From Purshia tridentata (Eukaryota; Streptophyta; Magnoliopsida; Rosales; Rosaceae), in assembly GCA_003254885.1 (NCBI GenBank), contig QANT01006779.1:1-64000 (forward strand): DNA of 64,000 bases. Direction: 5' to 3'. A program made the position numbers and the translations under genes. Shown here piece by piece: positions 37,901-51,185 of the stretch. Under the pieces are notes generated by a model. It saw nothing but the letters and a program-made list of their open reading frames with translations. It did no database searches and had not been told where the DNA came from. The first letter of the stretch is position 1, and the number at the start of each line of letters is the position of its first letter.

Positions 37901-38690
37901 AACTGCTCAAGCAATAGCCCACCTCCACTCTGCCGTTAAGCCCCCAATATATCATAGAGACATCAAGTCAAGCAACATTCTTTTGGATTTCAAATTCAAG
38001 GCCAAAGTTGCAGATTTTGGTCTCTCAAGGCTTGGCATGGCCGAATCGTCCCACATTTCAACAGCTCCGCAAGGGACTCCGGGTTATCTTGATCCTCAGT
38101 ACCATCAGAACTTTCATCTTTCTGATAAGAGCGATGTGTATAGCTTTGGTGTTGTACTTGTTGAGATCATAACAGGATTGAAAGCAGTGGACTTTAGTCG
38201 GCCCCAAAATGAAGTGAATTTGGCTGCTCTAGCCACTGACAGAATTGGAAAGGGGTGCTTAGATGAGATCATAGATCCATTCCTCGAGCCCCATATGGAT
38301 TCTTGGAGCCTCTCATCAGTTCATAAGGTATCCGAATTGGCATTTAGATGTCTTGCATTTCACAGAGACATGAGACCTTCAATGACAGAAGTGGCGGCTG
38401 AGTTAGAGCAAATCAAGCTAAGTAGATGGTCATCTTTTGAAGAAAACACTTACACAGCTTCATCAGAGATTTCCTCTTTCGGTTCTTCATCTAGTGTGAG
38501 TGAGAAGCCTCTGAATATCAGTAAGTCCCAAACAGAAAGAAGTATCTTTGTGCTGCAAACTGGAGCTGACAGCTTCAACAATTCATTAGAAAATTTGAAG
38601 GATGATTCACCAGTTTGTGTCCAAGATACATGGTTGAGTGAACAGAGCTCACCTTCATCAAACAGTTTGCTAAGTAATGCAATTCTATGA
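34906..38690 (+). CDS. Wall-associated receptor kinase-like protein (WAKL15/20 type)
   Basis: Three exons, 34906-35647, 37194-37271 and 37411-38690, sum to 2100 bases (699 residues). The order is: signal peptide (LALITILLLLPRLL), a cysteine-rich GUB_WAK galacturonan-binding-like domain (VQYPFGFSDGC), an EGF-like module (CKCDKNANC...YRCNCNEGFEGDG), a transmembrane helix spanning the exon 2-3 junction, and a Ser/Thr kinase. Kinase landmarks are GTGAYGTV (about 338-345), the ATP-binding Lys361, HRD at 455-457 and DFG at 475-477, so it should be active and of the RD class. Family knowledge: WAKs link cell-wall pectin to intracellular signalling in defence and growth. The ATG at 34906 is chosen over the upstream in-frame start because it begins the signal peptide directly. 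Confidence 0.93.
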
Positions 38691-40577
38691 TGACCTCAAG
38701 GTGATTTTCTTTATTGGGTGCTTGATTAAATTAGCTACATATCATAATGTTAATACCATCAAGTTAGTTTAGCATTACAGTAGATTTGTCCCTTCCTCAT
38801 CATTGTTCATTATATTCTCATAACCACAAAGCTTGTGGGTAAAACAAAATCTTGGTTTTCATATATGATCTTTTTTTGGTAATTTTTAGTTAAGAAACTA
38901 CACAGAGTACAAAGCTGTTGGCTCTTAATTTGGTGATGGTACTGAGATTGATAGTTTGATATATATTAAATAGATGCTTCTCGTTTTTGATATCTTATTA
39001 TCCTCACATTGGGTGCAATATCAGTTTGACACATTAACTTTGTTGGCCAAATAAATGATTTCCAAGCATGGCATGTGGAGCTGATGATCAGAACAAGTTG
39101 ACCATGTCAGAAGGACTCAAAAAAAAAAAAAAAACATAAATGGTCCTGTTTTATTCTTTAGTTTGTAATTCTGATATAAAGGTACACCCAATTCTAAAAA
39201 ATGATTCAAAACGTATACAAAAACGAATGTGTTCTGCACATGAAGGAACTGGCTAGTGTTATTTTAAATACTGATTTTAGTAGTATTATAAAAATAAAAA
39301 AATTTAAGTAGATTCATGAAAACCTGATTTGGTAGACTTGATGTGCTAAACCTAATTAACAACATCAACTTGCATAAAGATGATAATATAAAAAATTTTC
39401 TCCGGTTGTTGGACCGTCAGCTTATGCCTGCCTGCGGTTGGTTTACAGCAATTAACAAATATTCGTGGAGTGACCATTTATCATAATAATGCGTTGTACT
39501 AAGTTATATGCACCATAGGCGCGCGTGTATATGTGTAGAGAGAGCTTTTTCACTTTTGCAACATGCAATTCCCACGTCTATGTATATATCAGACCAAAAA
39601 GAACATCCGTATATGTATATCTCTACATCAGTATATGTTAAACATGTCTTTTAATGGTGCATAGCTAGGCTGACTGTATCGATGGATTAGTTTATTTATT
39701 TAATTTAATAGGACGTGTGGTTGTAGTTTGAGAGATACATATCGATGTCAATGGAATCTCAAATTAGGCATATAGAGACACGTCTTTCTATGGTTTTTAC
39801 CTTTGCTATTCAACCTTTTTAGCTAAACATGCAGACATCGATCAGACTCATACCTCCACTCAGTCTCGACTCCAACCTCCCCAAATAACCACCTCTCATC
39901 TCTGAACAGCCATCCCCGTCAAATCAGATTAATATCATGTTACTACTACAGACCAAATAATAATCAAAATTTAAATTGACGGAATTTAAATTGATGGAAT
40001 TGAAAGTAATATAATTTGTAAAGTTTCTTAGTTGGCTAACATACTAGATATGATAAAATTTGAAAGCGATATGATATGAGTGGTTATATAGTGGTGAAGA
40101 TAGTGACAACAACAATAAAAGCAAGGGTGGTATGCGTTAATGGTGACGATGGTATGATGATGAGGTCGGTGGAGATGGTTGCTGCGGCAGCAGTGGTGGC
40201 AATGATAGTGGTGGTGGTGGTGGTGATGGTGGTGCCGGTGGTCGCGACGATCGAGACAAGGGTAGCAATGATAGTGGTAGTAGTAGGGGCACTGAGGGTC
40301 GTACATTATGATGCCTTGCATGATAATTTGTTGAGAAATGTACATTATGATGCCTAGCATGTGATCATGCAAGAGAAAACATTATAAATCCATCATGTAA
40401 ATTGAATATTTATACTTCGTAATTGGATACAATTATACAAACATAATAATATTCCAATTTCTCACGTGTGATGTGGGATCATTGTGCAAAAAGTCCCACA
40501 AAAGCTGTAACCCACCTATGACCTATCCATACAAACAACAATAATAACAAAAACCTACTTAAAAACATGCGAAAAAC
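38691..40577. other. Spacer between the WAK-like gene and AOS
   Basis: Convergent 3' flanks. A GGT/GAT-rich low-complexity tract at about 40080-40280 gives spurious frames rich in His or Val. No gene is seen. Confidence 0.55.
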
Positions 40578-42149
40578 TTAAAAGCTTGCTCTTTTGAGAG
40601 AGGTCATTGTAATGGCAGCCCCCAACGGCGAAGTTGCAACCTCAATCTCAAACGAATCGTATCGGAGAAAAAACTCCACCACCAACAGCCTTGACACCAA
40701 CACCACGAAGTCTTTCCCAACACACTGCTTGTTCCCAACCGTTGGATTCTCCGTCTCCGGTCCGTTAGACCACAGCACGTGCTTCAATAACTCCTCTCCT
40801 TCCTCACCCACAAACCGATCCGCCACGAACTCCGCCGCATTCGAACCGAAAATTTTCGGATCCTTGGTCGCAAACGGTTGGAACCCGAATAACAACTCCC
40901 CCTCTTTCACTTTAAACGCCGCGTCGTGACTCTCGATCACGAGATCAGTTTTCGCCTTCCCGTACTGTAACGGAACTGGGGGTTCGATACGGAGCGATTC
41001 GTAGACCACGGACTTCATTAGGGGCATTTGTTCCGTGGCAGCCATTGTGATTTTCCCACCGTTGGATCTGACGGCGGATCTGATCTCCTTGGCTAACTGG
41101 GTGTGTAGTGTGACCCCGGCACGCCCGATCCACTTGAGCATGTTGGGGAAGAAGAGCTTCACGCCTCCGAAGGAATTGAAGCACGTGGCGAATATCAGAT
41201 TGTGGCACGCTTCGTCTCTCGAGATTCCCAACCGCTCAGCCTCGTCGAGCACGTGACCGGACGACTGGTAGAAGAAGTCGTAGAGCCTCTGGTAGTCTTT
41301 CTTGACCAGAAATGGAGGGAGTCTGAACGTGTGGAACAGAGGGTCTTCGATAAACTTGGGAAGGCCTAGAACCAGAATCGGACTCAGTTGGAAGAGAACC
41401 CATTTCTGTACTAATTTTGGTCCGTCAACTCCGAGTTCGGTGTCGGCCGGGTTGGCCCGGAACAGTGACCGGGCCAAGAAGTTGAACGCGGCTTGATCGT
41501 TAGCTTCGACGAAGTTGGCTTTCCCTTTGTCAGCGAGCTTGCTCTCCAGGGTGTCAAAAAGCTCTGTGTAGCTGGAATGAAACTCGGGTATGACCGAGTC
41601 GCGACCCGTCTTGAGAAGATAAAACATTAGGCGCTTGAGCTTGTCGTGTTTGGGCTCCGATGGGTCGAGGTAGGAGAGGACTCTGTAGCCCCCTGTGAGC
41701 TCAGTGGAGGGCATGTAGGTTCCGGTGAAGAGGTCTTTCTTTTCGACTTTTGAAACGTCGAAGAGAACCGGAAAGCTCTTGCCGTCGAGCAAAACGACGA
41801 CCTGGGAATTGGTCGAAATGGAGGGGCCAGGTGGCATGTTGACTCGGAACACCGTCGACTGGTACTTCTGGATTCGAGACTTGAAGAACTCCTCTTTGCC
41901 TTGGTTGTAGAAGTAGTCGTGACGATCCTTGATGGGACCCACAAAAGGAAGGCCATAGTCTCCGGGAATTTTCTTGAAGGGGAGCTTGGTTGGCTCGGGC
42001 TGCGCCGAGACGGAGGAGGATGGTAATTTTTCGGACACGGAGGCGGAGATCGGACGGATGAAAACACGACGCGTGGAGGACTTGAATGACTTGGACGGTG
42101 ATTGGAATTGGAGTTGTAGAGAAGGGAAAGCTAGAGAAGTAGAAGCCAT
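40578..42149 (-). CDS. AOS: Allene oxide synthase, chloroplast (CYP74A)
   Basis: A single exon of 523 residues. Residues 1 to about 50 form a Ser-rich plastid transit peptide, followed by KLPFKKIPGDYGLPFVGPIKD, the usual start of mature AOS. The I-helix region carries FNSFGG (324-329) in place of the oxygen-binding motif of normal P450s, typical of CYP74. The heme loop GPETENPTVGNKQCVGKD has the extended CYP74 form with ligand Cys476. Family knowledge: AOS dehydrates 13-hydroperoxy-linolenate to an unstable allene oxide, the first committed step to jasmonate, without needing O2 or NADPH. The missing introns and higher GC than neighbouring genes are usual for plant AOS. No lesion is seen. Confidence 0.97.
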   Translation of the reverse strand: MASTSLAFPSLQLQFQSPSKSFKSSTRRVFIRPISASVSEKLPSSSVSAQPEPTKLPFKKIPGDYGLPFVGPIKDRHDYFYNQGKEEFFKSRIQKYQSTVFRVNMPPGPSISTNSQVVVLLDGKSFPVLFDVSKVEKKDLFTGTYMPSTELTGGYRVLSYLDPSEPKHDKLKRLMFYLLKTGRDSVIPEFHSSYTELFDTLESKLADKGKANFVEANDQAAFNFLARSLFRANPADTELGVDGPKLVQKWVLFQLSPILVLGLPKFIEDPLFHTFRLPPFLVKKDYQRLYDFFYQSSGHVLDEAERLGISRDEACHNLIFATCFNSFGGVKLFFPNMLKWIGRAGVTLHTQLAKEIRSAVRSNGGKITMAATEQMPLMKSVVYESLRIEPPVPLQYGKAKTDLVIESHDAAFKVKEGELLFGFQPFATKDPKIFGSNAAEFVADRFVGEEGEELLKHVLWSNGPETENPTVGNKQCVGKDFVVLVSRLLVVEFFLRYDSFEIEVATSPLGAAITMTSLKRASF

Positions 42150-42259
42150 TTGTGATGGAGTGTTTGACTAATGATTTTAGTTGCAGAGGAATGGTAGAGA
42201 CAAGAGGAAAAGGGGTTGAATAATGAAGATGACCGTGGCACATAACTGGGTGGCAGCCC

Positions 42260-42271
42260 TCATATTTATAG
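42260..42271 (-). promoter_or_regulatory. Probable AOS TATA box
   Basis: CTATAAATATG on the minus strand, about 110 bases upstream of the AOS ATG, fits a core promoter with a leader of about 80 bases. Confidence 0.6.
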
Positions 42272-43693
42272 TAGTGGGTGAGTGAGTGGGGTCGGTGGGC
42301 TGAATAAGGTTCGTGAAAGGTGTGCATTAAATGTGTTATGTTGCTTTGGGTGGTGCGGCCATGGGAGACCACGTTCCAAATTACAATAAAAAAAGTACCC
42401 AAAATTTTATAAATATCTTCTTTTTTGTTGCCCACTTGCCCTCATTTTGTTGTTTATGGATGTGCAATTGTGCATGATGATATTACTATTTGTGAGTCTT
42501 TCTTCTTAAGTTGTATTTTCATGGGTTACTAATTTTCTAATTAGAAGGAAGGGAGGATAACTTTGATGCAGAGTCTATGATTTCATTTTTTTTAAGGGTA
42601 ATTTTATTAAATAACCTCTTTTAATATCAAAATATCTTTTTTAACTCTCTTTAGGACAATGTGTATAAGCTACTCACTACTTAAATATCTATTGTATATT
42701 TTTTCCCCATTTCTTTTTGGTATATGGATATATGTGCTTATTGAATGTTTAACCAAACATCTTTCAAAATAATGTTTAACCAAACTCAAAATCCTTGACC
42801 AAATATACCAAACCCAAAATCCAATTTTCAACAATACATGTAGATATCCCAAATATTAAATGTAGGTATTTTCAAAATCCAATACATGTAGATATCCCAA
42901 AATCCAATGTAGGTTATAGTCCTTCCATCACCAATATGTTATCCTAGTCTGAAATTGATAAAATGTTATTGTATCTACAAACTTCCATCACGTATTCATA
43001 TTGTATGTTTTATTTTTGTATTTTGAATATTTATTACTCAATTCTTTAATAAATATTTCAAATTTTACACACATCTACATATATGTGCAGCATATTCGTA
43101 ATAAACGACATAAATGTAGATATCCCAAATATTAGTCATTGGTCCAGATTTCGGCCTCACGCCATGGAAATAGAAAGCTGAAACCGAAACCACTTTCATT
43201 TGTGGCGCGTGTTGGATATGTTGTTTGTAAACTTTGGGCCTTTCCCATTGCGCGTTGGTCTTAACAAAGTATAAACTTCAAACCCAATCCATGGACGGAG
43301 TTGAATACTCAGTCACATAAAAGGTTAAGTCATAAAGTCATATGATTTTATGTTTGAAAGTCAAAAACGGCTAACCGTCAAAGCGTTGTACTTTTCACTT
43401 CCGACCACGCGATCCTGAGGCTGAGGTACGGTTCTCTGCAACTGGACCAGCACGGTGATTTTCGTTATTGGATTTCTATATTTATAGGGTTCTTTTTGGG
43501 TACTGGATCATGGACGTGGTTCAACAGGCCGGGTTAACAATTGGTTTCATTGTGGACCTTTTTTCCTATCTTGGACCGGACCATAGTGAATCGAACAGTT
43601 GTTCATTTCAATTGGGCTTAGGGTTTAAGCTGATAAAACACTAAACAGAAGAAGAAAACCAGGGGAACTCTGCTTAAACCCTAAATCCTAAAA
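42272..43693. other. Divergent spacer between AOS and the plastid membrane protein gene
   Basis: AT-rich. A short repeated phrase, CATGTAGATATCCCAAA, occurs at about 42836 and 42884, with a related copy near 43112. The promoters of the two divergent genes must lie here. No gene is seen. Confidence 0.5.
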
Positions 43694-45703
43694 ATGGAGC
43701 TGCAATCTGTTTGTCGTGGCCTTCCCACCGCAAATTTCGGTTTATTCAATCACCGCGTGGCCCCTCACCAAATTGTAAGTAAATTTCTACACCATATTCT
43801 AGTTCGAAATGGAAATCTCTGTCTCAATCTCACTCGCATGTACATAATGTTAACTAATCATCAATTTCTATTTTGTTAAATTCCTAAGGTTTCAGCAAGC
43901 CACCCTGGGCTGAGGCATGAAAGACTCCGTTATGCAATTGCTTCCAAATGTACGTTTTCCCTTCACCTTAATCGTTGTTCCACCTATTTCAAAGTTCATT
44001 ATATTTGCAATGAAGGTTGGGCAAAAGCAAGGATGATTATTTGTCTTTCTTAGCTATCAAACGGGGTTTTAATTTATGTTTAGAGTATATACTCTTGCGT
44101 TAGTGATCTAACTGGAAGAAGAATACTTCAGCATATTTGATGCCAGGATTGAAGAGTTCACAATCCTCAAAGCTGAGCTTGAACAGAGGAGCTATTAGGT
44201 GTGCTTTCAATTCTAGTCTGGATGGGAAGTCGGAGTCCTCAGGAAGGGAAAATTCTAATGTGCCTATTAGTTCATTTCGTGGGGTGGAGCCTTTTCATGG
44301 TAAATCGGGTTCTGTTTCGTTTCATGGGTTGACTCACCAGCTGGTTGAGGAAGGGAAATTGGTCTCAGCCCCTTTCAATGAAGACAAGGGCTCGATCCTT
44401 TGGTTGTTTGCCCCTGTTGCTTTGATTTCGTCTTTGATTCTTCCACAATTCTTCATTGGTAATGCAATTGAGGCTTTCTTGAAGGACGAGATTCTCGTAG
44501 GTATTTGTTGGACTGAGCTTTTACTTAATTTGATTCGCTTTGGATTTTCCTTCCTTTGTGATAGCTGTAAACTAGTACTTGAGATACGTGGAATGTATGC
44601 AATAGTTAGCAAATAACGTTTGCTAGTTTTGGTAAATTGGTTTTATATGTGCCTGTCCCATGGATTTGTGATACAACCTGCTCTTTGTTTCAGCAGCTAA
44701 ATCATTATTCAAATATGGTTATTAGTCCTTATGGAAAATCATCTTGTATGGCTTGCTTGCTAGCATTTATAGTCAAGGTCCTATTTTACTGTGGATTGCT
44801 TTTCAATAATCTAAGAAGTATTGTGATATGAATCTTCGGCCTTCCAATTTATACAAGAGAGTCTGTGTCTCATTTTGCATATTGATGTTTATATTGAATG
44901 AAAGCTTTCTTGACTTCAAATTCAAGTTTTGTGGACAACTTTAATTATTTGGTGAAGCATCTAATTGTTTATGCACAACAGTGCTCAGTTCTGAGGCCCT
45001 AATCATAGGACAAAATAAATCCACTTATCATTTTTCTTGAATGCAGAAATCGTGACGTCGTTATCTTTTGAGGCTGTATTTTATGTCGGTCTTGCAACCT
45101 TCCTGCTTGTAACTGAGCACGTCCAGAGGCCCTATCTACACTTCAGTCCAAAGAGGTGGAGTCTCATTACTGGCCTAAGAGGCTACTTGACATCTGCTTT
45201 CTTCACAATGGGCTTCAAGGTCATTGCCCCTCTATTTGCCGTTTATGTAACCTGGCCATTGCTTGGCTTGCCGGCCTTGGTCTCTGTGGTTCCCTTTCTA
45301 GTCGGCTGTGTTGCTCAACTTGCATTTGAGACGGGTCTTGACAAGCGTGGGTCATCTTGTTGGCCTTTAGTTCCCATTATTTTTGAGGTAGATATATAAT
45401 CAAGATAACTCCATGTTCTTTGTTTTGGAGCTGAATTGTATTTTTTTTTCTTTTCTTAAGCTATATTTTTGTATCTATGAGCAGGTTTACAGACTTTATC
45501 AGCTGACAAAAGCTGCTTACTTTATTGAGAAGTTGATGTATGCGATGAAGGGTCTTCCTGCCTCCTCAGAACTCTTAGAAAGAAGCGGGGCACTATTTGC
45601 CATGATAGTGACCTTCCAAGTCCTTGGTGTGGTGTGCCTCTGGTCACTGATGACATTTCTTTTGAGGCTTTTTCCTTCCAGACCTGTTGCAGAGAAATAC
45701 TGA
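43694..45703 (+). CDS. Predicted plastid membrane protein of unknown function
   Basis: Five exons, 43694-43774, 43889-43949, 44132-44500, 45047-45387 and 45485-45703, sum to 1071 bases (356 residues). The first about 60 residues are rich in Ser and Arg without acidic runs, like a plastid transit peptide. Several hydrophobic segments follow: SILWLFAPVALISSLILP, SFEAVFYVGLATFLL, FKVIAPLFAVYVTWPLLGLP and FAMIVTFQVLGVVCLWSLM. I believe it belongs to the plant family of Arabidopsis At1g48460/At5g63040, whose role is not established. All introns are GT-AG and the frame is open throughout. Confidence 0.85.
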
Positions 45704-47034
45704 TGTTCATATGGGATGCTGTATATTCTAATTCTGGTTTCTTTGCTCGCTTAAGATCTGTACGTATAATCTTAATTTTGTTCATCTTTAATCTGGTTGT
45801 AGCCTTGTTGGTGCTGCACTGTTCCAGTATAATTAGGTTCTACTTACTCTTGAACAGTATTGGTATAACAAGAAATTTGGTATTAATGAATGCCTCCGTT
45901 GAGAACAAGATTATGAAATCAGCAAGTATATGTAATCATTCATGGATGTCAATGTCATTGAAGCTTTTTTGAATTTTTTATTTATTTTAAAAGGAAATTT
46001 TTATGAGGTAAAGCCCATGACAACTGAATTAACCTGTTGGCAAAATGAATAGATAATGTAAATGCAAGGGGCCAAATCGAATAAATAGTTTTGTTGACAA
46101 TTAAACTTGTTAAAACATATGATTAGAATTGTGTTGGCTTTCCCGTTTAAATATATAAAAAAAAGGAACAAAATTAATTCAGATTATACCCTCATTTTGT
46201 ACAAACATCGTCTTTGAACTGAACTTGTGTTGTGCCCCGTTTAAAATTGGTCTGTTCATGTTTTGGGCCATTACCGGGCGGCCCAATCTGTCTGCCACAA
46301 AAACCCACCCGGCCCAATTCTATGTTCTCTCGCCTTCTTTTTCCTTCCCGTCTCTTTTGTGCTGTTGTTTCCTCTGCACCTCTTTCTCGTTCTCCTCCGA
46401 CGATTCGAGACCGTGCTTGGACTGCAAAAAGTAAAAGCAGAGCCCTTAACGCTTTTGGAGGTAAAACGACAGTTCTCCACATTTAGACATTACGTCCGAA
46501 ACCAAGCATAGCTCTTCTGATTTGTTTTGTTGTGAACGGGTTTCGTGCAGATTTTGATTCTTTTGTTAAATTAACATTTTTCTCATCTGGGTTTTTGTTG
46601 TTTTAGTGTTGGTTTGTCTGGGTTTTGTGCAGGGTCCAATTTCAAATGAATTTGGTCAAGAAAATTGGTATTTGTACCAATTATTTGTACAATATGACAT
46701 TAGCATATAAACGAGAGATACAGTGCCTATCAGTTTGTAAAATAGTTGTATAGAAGTACCTCTATCACCGCTCTTTGGTCCACAGTTTCACCTTTATGCT
46801 TTCTTTCTTACAATTTCTCAGTGATTAAAGGTTTCTGATTTTTGCATACCAAGCCTCCATCATTTACTTCCCATGTCTGTATAATCACTTGTTCTTGTAT
46901 CCAACAAAACTGTTGAGTTGGATGAACTTCATGCAACTTTATGCAATGCCTTGTATTTTAGGGGCTGCCTTTCTCTCTGTTTTCTTTTCTGAATTTCCTG
47001 AACACTTGAAATTTTCAGGTGAGGCAAGGGAAAA
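45704..47034. other. 3' flank and PET191 promoter/leader region
   Basis: From about 46260 several GGCCCA motifs (site II-like) precede a likely transcribed leader for PET191. A donor-like GAG|GTAAAA near 46460 and an acceptor TTTTCAG|GTGAGG near 47019 suggest an intron in the 5' UTR. Overlapping short frames at 46190-46510 are shadows in this leader. Confidence 0.5.
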
Positions 47035-47250
47035 ATGGCAAAGTCTTGCAAGGGCCTAGCACAAGAATTAGTCAAGTGTCTTAGTGAGTGTGATTGTGTT
47101 AAGGTTGAGAAGCGATCATTTAGGGAATGTGCTGGAGAGAAGATTCCATCAATATCAAGCGAATGTATCGGTCTGAGGGAAACATTTTTCAATTGCAAGA
47201 GAGGCCAGGTTGACATGAGAGCTAGGATTCGGGGGAACAAAGGCTATTGA
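47035..47250 (+). CDS. Cytochrome c oxidase assembly factor PET191/COA5
   Basis: 71 residues, the normal length of the family. It starts MAKSCKGLAQELVKC and has the twin CX9C pattern: Cys5-Cys15 and Cys44-Cys54, with further cysteines at 19, 21 and 32. Family knowledge: such proteins are imported and oxidised by the MIA40 pathway in the mitochondrial intermembrane space, and PET191 is needed to assemble complex IV. The coding part is in one exon, with a probable 5' UTR intron. Confidence 0.93.
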   Translation: MAKSCKGLAQELVKCLSECDCVKVEKRSFRECAGEKIPSISSECIGLRETFFNCKRGQVDMRARIRGNKGY

Positions 47251-48168
47251 TTAGTGGTAATATTTACCAAATTGTGAAATAGATTTTGGTAGTCAAATTG
47301 AAGCTATTGTTTACCAAATTGTGAAATAAATTTTTGTAGTTCAGTTGAAGCATTATTGTATACTTCTCACAGATTTATATATTTATAATAGTCATTATAC
47401 GTCTTTCATTTCCAAGATTTAATATCACCTATATATATATATATATTTTTTTTTGAGAGAAAATGCATTATGAAAACCTTGGCCAAGCTCATATAGCTAA
47501 TCAAGCCCCCCATATCATAATCTACCCCCTTTTGGAAGTCTGTGCAGAGCTTATTGTAGTTTAAGTCCTATGTTTCTGTTACTTGCATTATTTGCATTTT
47601 CTTGCCTTCCTTTTTGGAGGAATTGGATTGAGTATTTTTAATATTTTTCAATTTTATACAGATTGATTTGTTGTCTGAAGTATGTTATGAAATTCGTCCA
47701 AAAAAGAAGTATGTTATGAAATACAATGTGGCAATGGTGATGAATCAAGACCCTTTCATTTACCGAGGAATTCTCTTTGATGAGCTTTCAAGAACTTTTT
47801 GATCCACTTTTTTGTAGAAGTAAGATCAACTTGTATCATTTAACTGTAGTTTTCAGGTTTTATTCATTTTGTTTCTTCCTCTGTTCCAAGTTTTGAGCAC
47901 TATATGAGAATATTGGGAAATACTATATGGGATTAATTTCCTCTGATTGGATTTGAATAAATTTGGACCCTTTTATTTCTTCTCTTTGCAAATGCATTGT
48001 GTTGTATATTTTAGATGGGAGGTCCTCCAATTTGCAACTGTCACTGCTGTTGAGGCATTAAGTTCTTGGTAAGGTGCTCCACCAATTACCTTTTATTGTA
48101 AACATAAATCTTACTTAGAGGAAAATCAAAGCGGTTGAGTGTGGGGTTTAAATTTTGAGTTTTGTATG
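47251..48168. other. 3' flank of PET191 with a 47-bp tandem repeat
   Basis: Two copies of a 47-bp unit starting TACCAAATTGTGAAATA lie at about 47265-47352, just after the stop codon. A (TA)n run lies near 47431. No further gene is seen. Confidence 0.6.
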
Positions 48169-50300
48169 TTTAACTTTGGGTAATTTTATTATATATACCC
48201 TTTAATTAATAAACTCACTTTTTTAACCCTTTTGACAAAATCTAATCTTTTTTAGCTCTTTTCCATGTTTCAGACAAAAATGCCCTCTGGTAAGAAGACA
48301 ATAATGCCCAGGTGCCTCACGCTATCTCTTTCTCTCATTCATCTCATCTCTGCCAATGGCCCTAGCTGACTTAGAAACCTATTAGCCTTTTCTCCTCTCA
48401 TCCTCTTCTCTTCCCATGCCTTCACAGTCACCAGCCTTCCTCCATTTGGTGAGCCCCAAACAACCAACTCCATTCAGCACTCTCAAATGGCGATGCTACC
48501 AAAGAGTCATCCACCATTCATTTGCTGGAGTTTGATGTAAAAGGTGGGTAGTCGAGTGATGTTGATTGCGTGGTGGTGGACAGTGGGATCAGCAGCTCTG
48601 CATCGCTTAAGTGTTGGCCACCAAGCACAACAACGTTCTAAATTTCATGCTGATGGAGGCCAGTGACTACGTCGGAGGCAACATCATCACCATTGAGATG
48701 GATGGTTTTCTCTAGGAGGAAGGACCCAACAATTTTCAGCCATCAGATTCCATATTGACTATATAAATGTGTATGCTCTCTATCTATACGATGAAATGTC
48801 TAACTGACTGATTGTATGTGATGTGACTATGTTTTGGGTATTGGGTTGGTAAGTGGACAGTGGTTTGAAGGATGATTTGGTTCTTGGGGATCCCCTTTGT
48901 TTCGTGTTTTGGAATGCATGGCAAGTTAAGGCCCATATCCTCCAGTCCATCTGGCATTTCTTTGACTTAATGAGCTTTGGTGGGAATCAGATTTTGTAAT
49001 AATGGAAGCTCATGCCAAATAGAAATGTCATTCAATATTAGAGAATCATAGTAAGTGGTCTAATTGAACATGCATATGCTAATGACAAGTTTACTTAGTA
49101 TAGAAAGTAAATTGCTTTCATCTTTAATATCATGCAAGTTGTACTAATCTTCCCCTGTCAAACTTATTATCAGTCCAACTTACAACATTACTATTGTTCA
49201 AATAGCCATTAGAAAATGTGTTGTTAATCTTGAATTCAATGCAATTTTTGACACTAATATCTCATTTACATACCTAAATGATCCAACTTATACACAAAAA
49301 GTGTAAGTAGTTTAAATTACGTGTTTAATAATAGTATATTGATTCTTGAGTTTTTTATACCAAATGAGTTTTTGTATTTTGTATTTTGTATTTTTCAGTT
49401 CCACACCATGACCAAATATAGGCAGAGTTTGAATAATTTTGATATCCATTTTGAATATTGGTATGATACAAGGTAATTTATATCAAGAGTTAAATTTTGT
49501 TTGCCATTTTCTCTTTCCTAATCCTTAAGCATTAACTTAACTTTCTACTTAGGCCAAATAAAAATGCGACTTTGACAATAAAAGGTGGAAAGCAGTTTGA
49601 TCTCATTGATCCACTAGTAACTGCTTCGGTAATGTTATATTTTTAGTAGTTTTTTATTCCTACTTCTGTATCATGTCGAGCTTACATAACTGGGTAAGGT
49701 TATAATGTTCATTTTTAACATTTTTGTTTCCCAAGTTACATTTTCTCTTTATTTAGTCTTGCTTTTCTCTCAAATCTGAGCTTTACAATAGGGTAAAAAA
49801 ACTTAAACCTAGTTGTGAACCTTGTGAAACCCTTGTGACAATGTACTTGAGTATGTTTGATTGTTTGACAACGACAAGGATATTTAAAGTTCTTAGTTTT
49901 CACACATACCACAATTTGTTAGATAATGGTAGCCACTAATCTTTATGTGTTCTTTTTTAAAACTGCATCTTTTGGCGAAGAGTCTTGAGTTGGTTTTTAG
50001 TGAGTAAAAACTAGACATCCTAATGGTCGTTTCAAGACAAGAATCACATCCATCCGACCACAGATGTATTTTTGATGCAATTTCTAAGTCTGCCCTGAAA
50101 TCTTAAGAAACTAACAGCACTAGTCATTTTATACACCTATATTTTCATTTGTTATTGAGTAACTTGTAACTTTGTTTTTGGTTAAGAGTGTTGCGATAAT
50201 ATTAAAACACTCAAAACAAGCTTTTCTTTTTAATAAGTTGTGGTTTGGAGCCGTTGAGATTTTGATATTAAATTTGCTAAAATACTTCTTCACATATTAG

Positions 50301-50530
50301 GTTTAAGATTCACACCGTTCTACATATCATTTTTACACCCCTTTGACACGGCATCAAAATGATGCCGATACTGTGTCGACATGCGAAATTCCAGCTGACT
50401 GTAGTAAATGTCCAACTGGCTACAGCAAATGTCGACATTGTGTGCCGACATGGTGGCATGTCGGCATCGTGTCAATGCCCTGTCGAAGGGGTGTAAAAAT
50501 AGTATGTAAAACGATGTGGATCTTGAACTT
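50301..50530. repeat. Hairpin unit 1 with TGTCGACA core
   Basis: Arms about 60-70 bp long, sharing TTTTTACACCCCTT and a GACA(C/G)GGCAT phrase, surround a core with repeated TGTCGACAT, GCCGACAT and CGGCATCGTGTC. The whole 230-bp unit folds back on itself. Confidence 0.85.
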
Positions 50531-51185
50531 GATCCATGCTTCACAATACAACACTACATGAAATTCATGTTTTCTTAGCTTTATTTAAAGGAAACCTAAA
50601 ATGATAAATATAAGTGCATGTATAAGCATATATGAACATTTCTTTGCATCAGTGTTTGATATCATTTTTTGTTCACTCATTTTAGTCAAATTGTCTTGGC
50701 ATGACTTTATATGTCTAATATTACTTATTCCATGCAATAGTTTTGATAGATTTTAAAACTCTTAGCATATCTTCTTTTTTGCAGTTCAAGGCTTGAACGA
50801 GGAGAACCAACATATGGATGTTATTATACAGCATTATTTTTTTAGAACCCAAGTATTTTACATTTGTTATTTAAGAATAAATGTAGTTGTGACATTAGTG
50901 CAATATCACTAATGAAGATCTGAGTTCTTTTGTAATTTCAATTCATTTAACAAAAAACAAGTTTGTAATTATTCATATACTTATTTTAATATATATTGAT
51001 ATATTTGTAATCAAAATCACTCTTATCATTCAGAAATGCTACAGGATTCAATTCTGAGTTCTTATTGTTCACCTTAGAATTTCGATATAAAAGAAATAAA
51101 TTCAATCAATTTATTCTATCAAGAAGCTCCCTTTGCAGTTTTTTCTTATTGTACATTTGTAAAATTATTAATATGAATAATACAT

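Noticed and set aside
40028-40372. His-rich and Val/Met-rich frames
   Set aside because: Products of a GGT/GAT simple-sequence tract, not genes.
10382-42149. RLP cluster, WAK-like kinase and AOS as one co-regulated defence cluster
   Set aside because: Different strands, large repeat-filled spacers and no shared regulatory motif that I can see; chance neighbourhood is enough.
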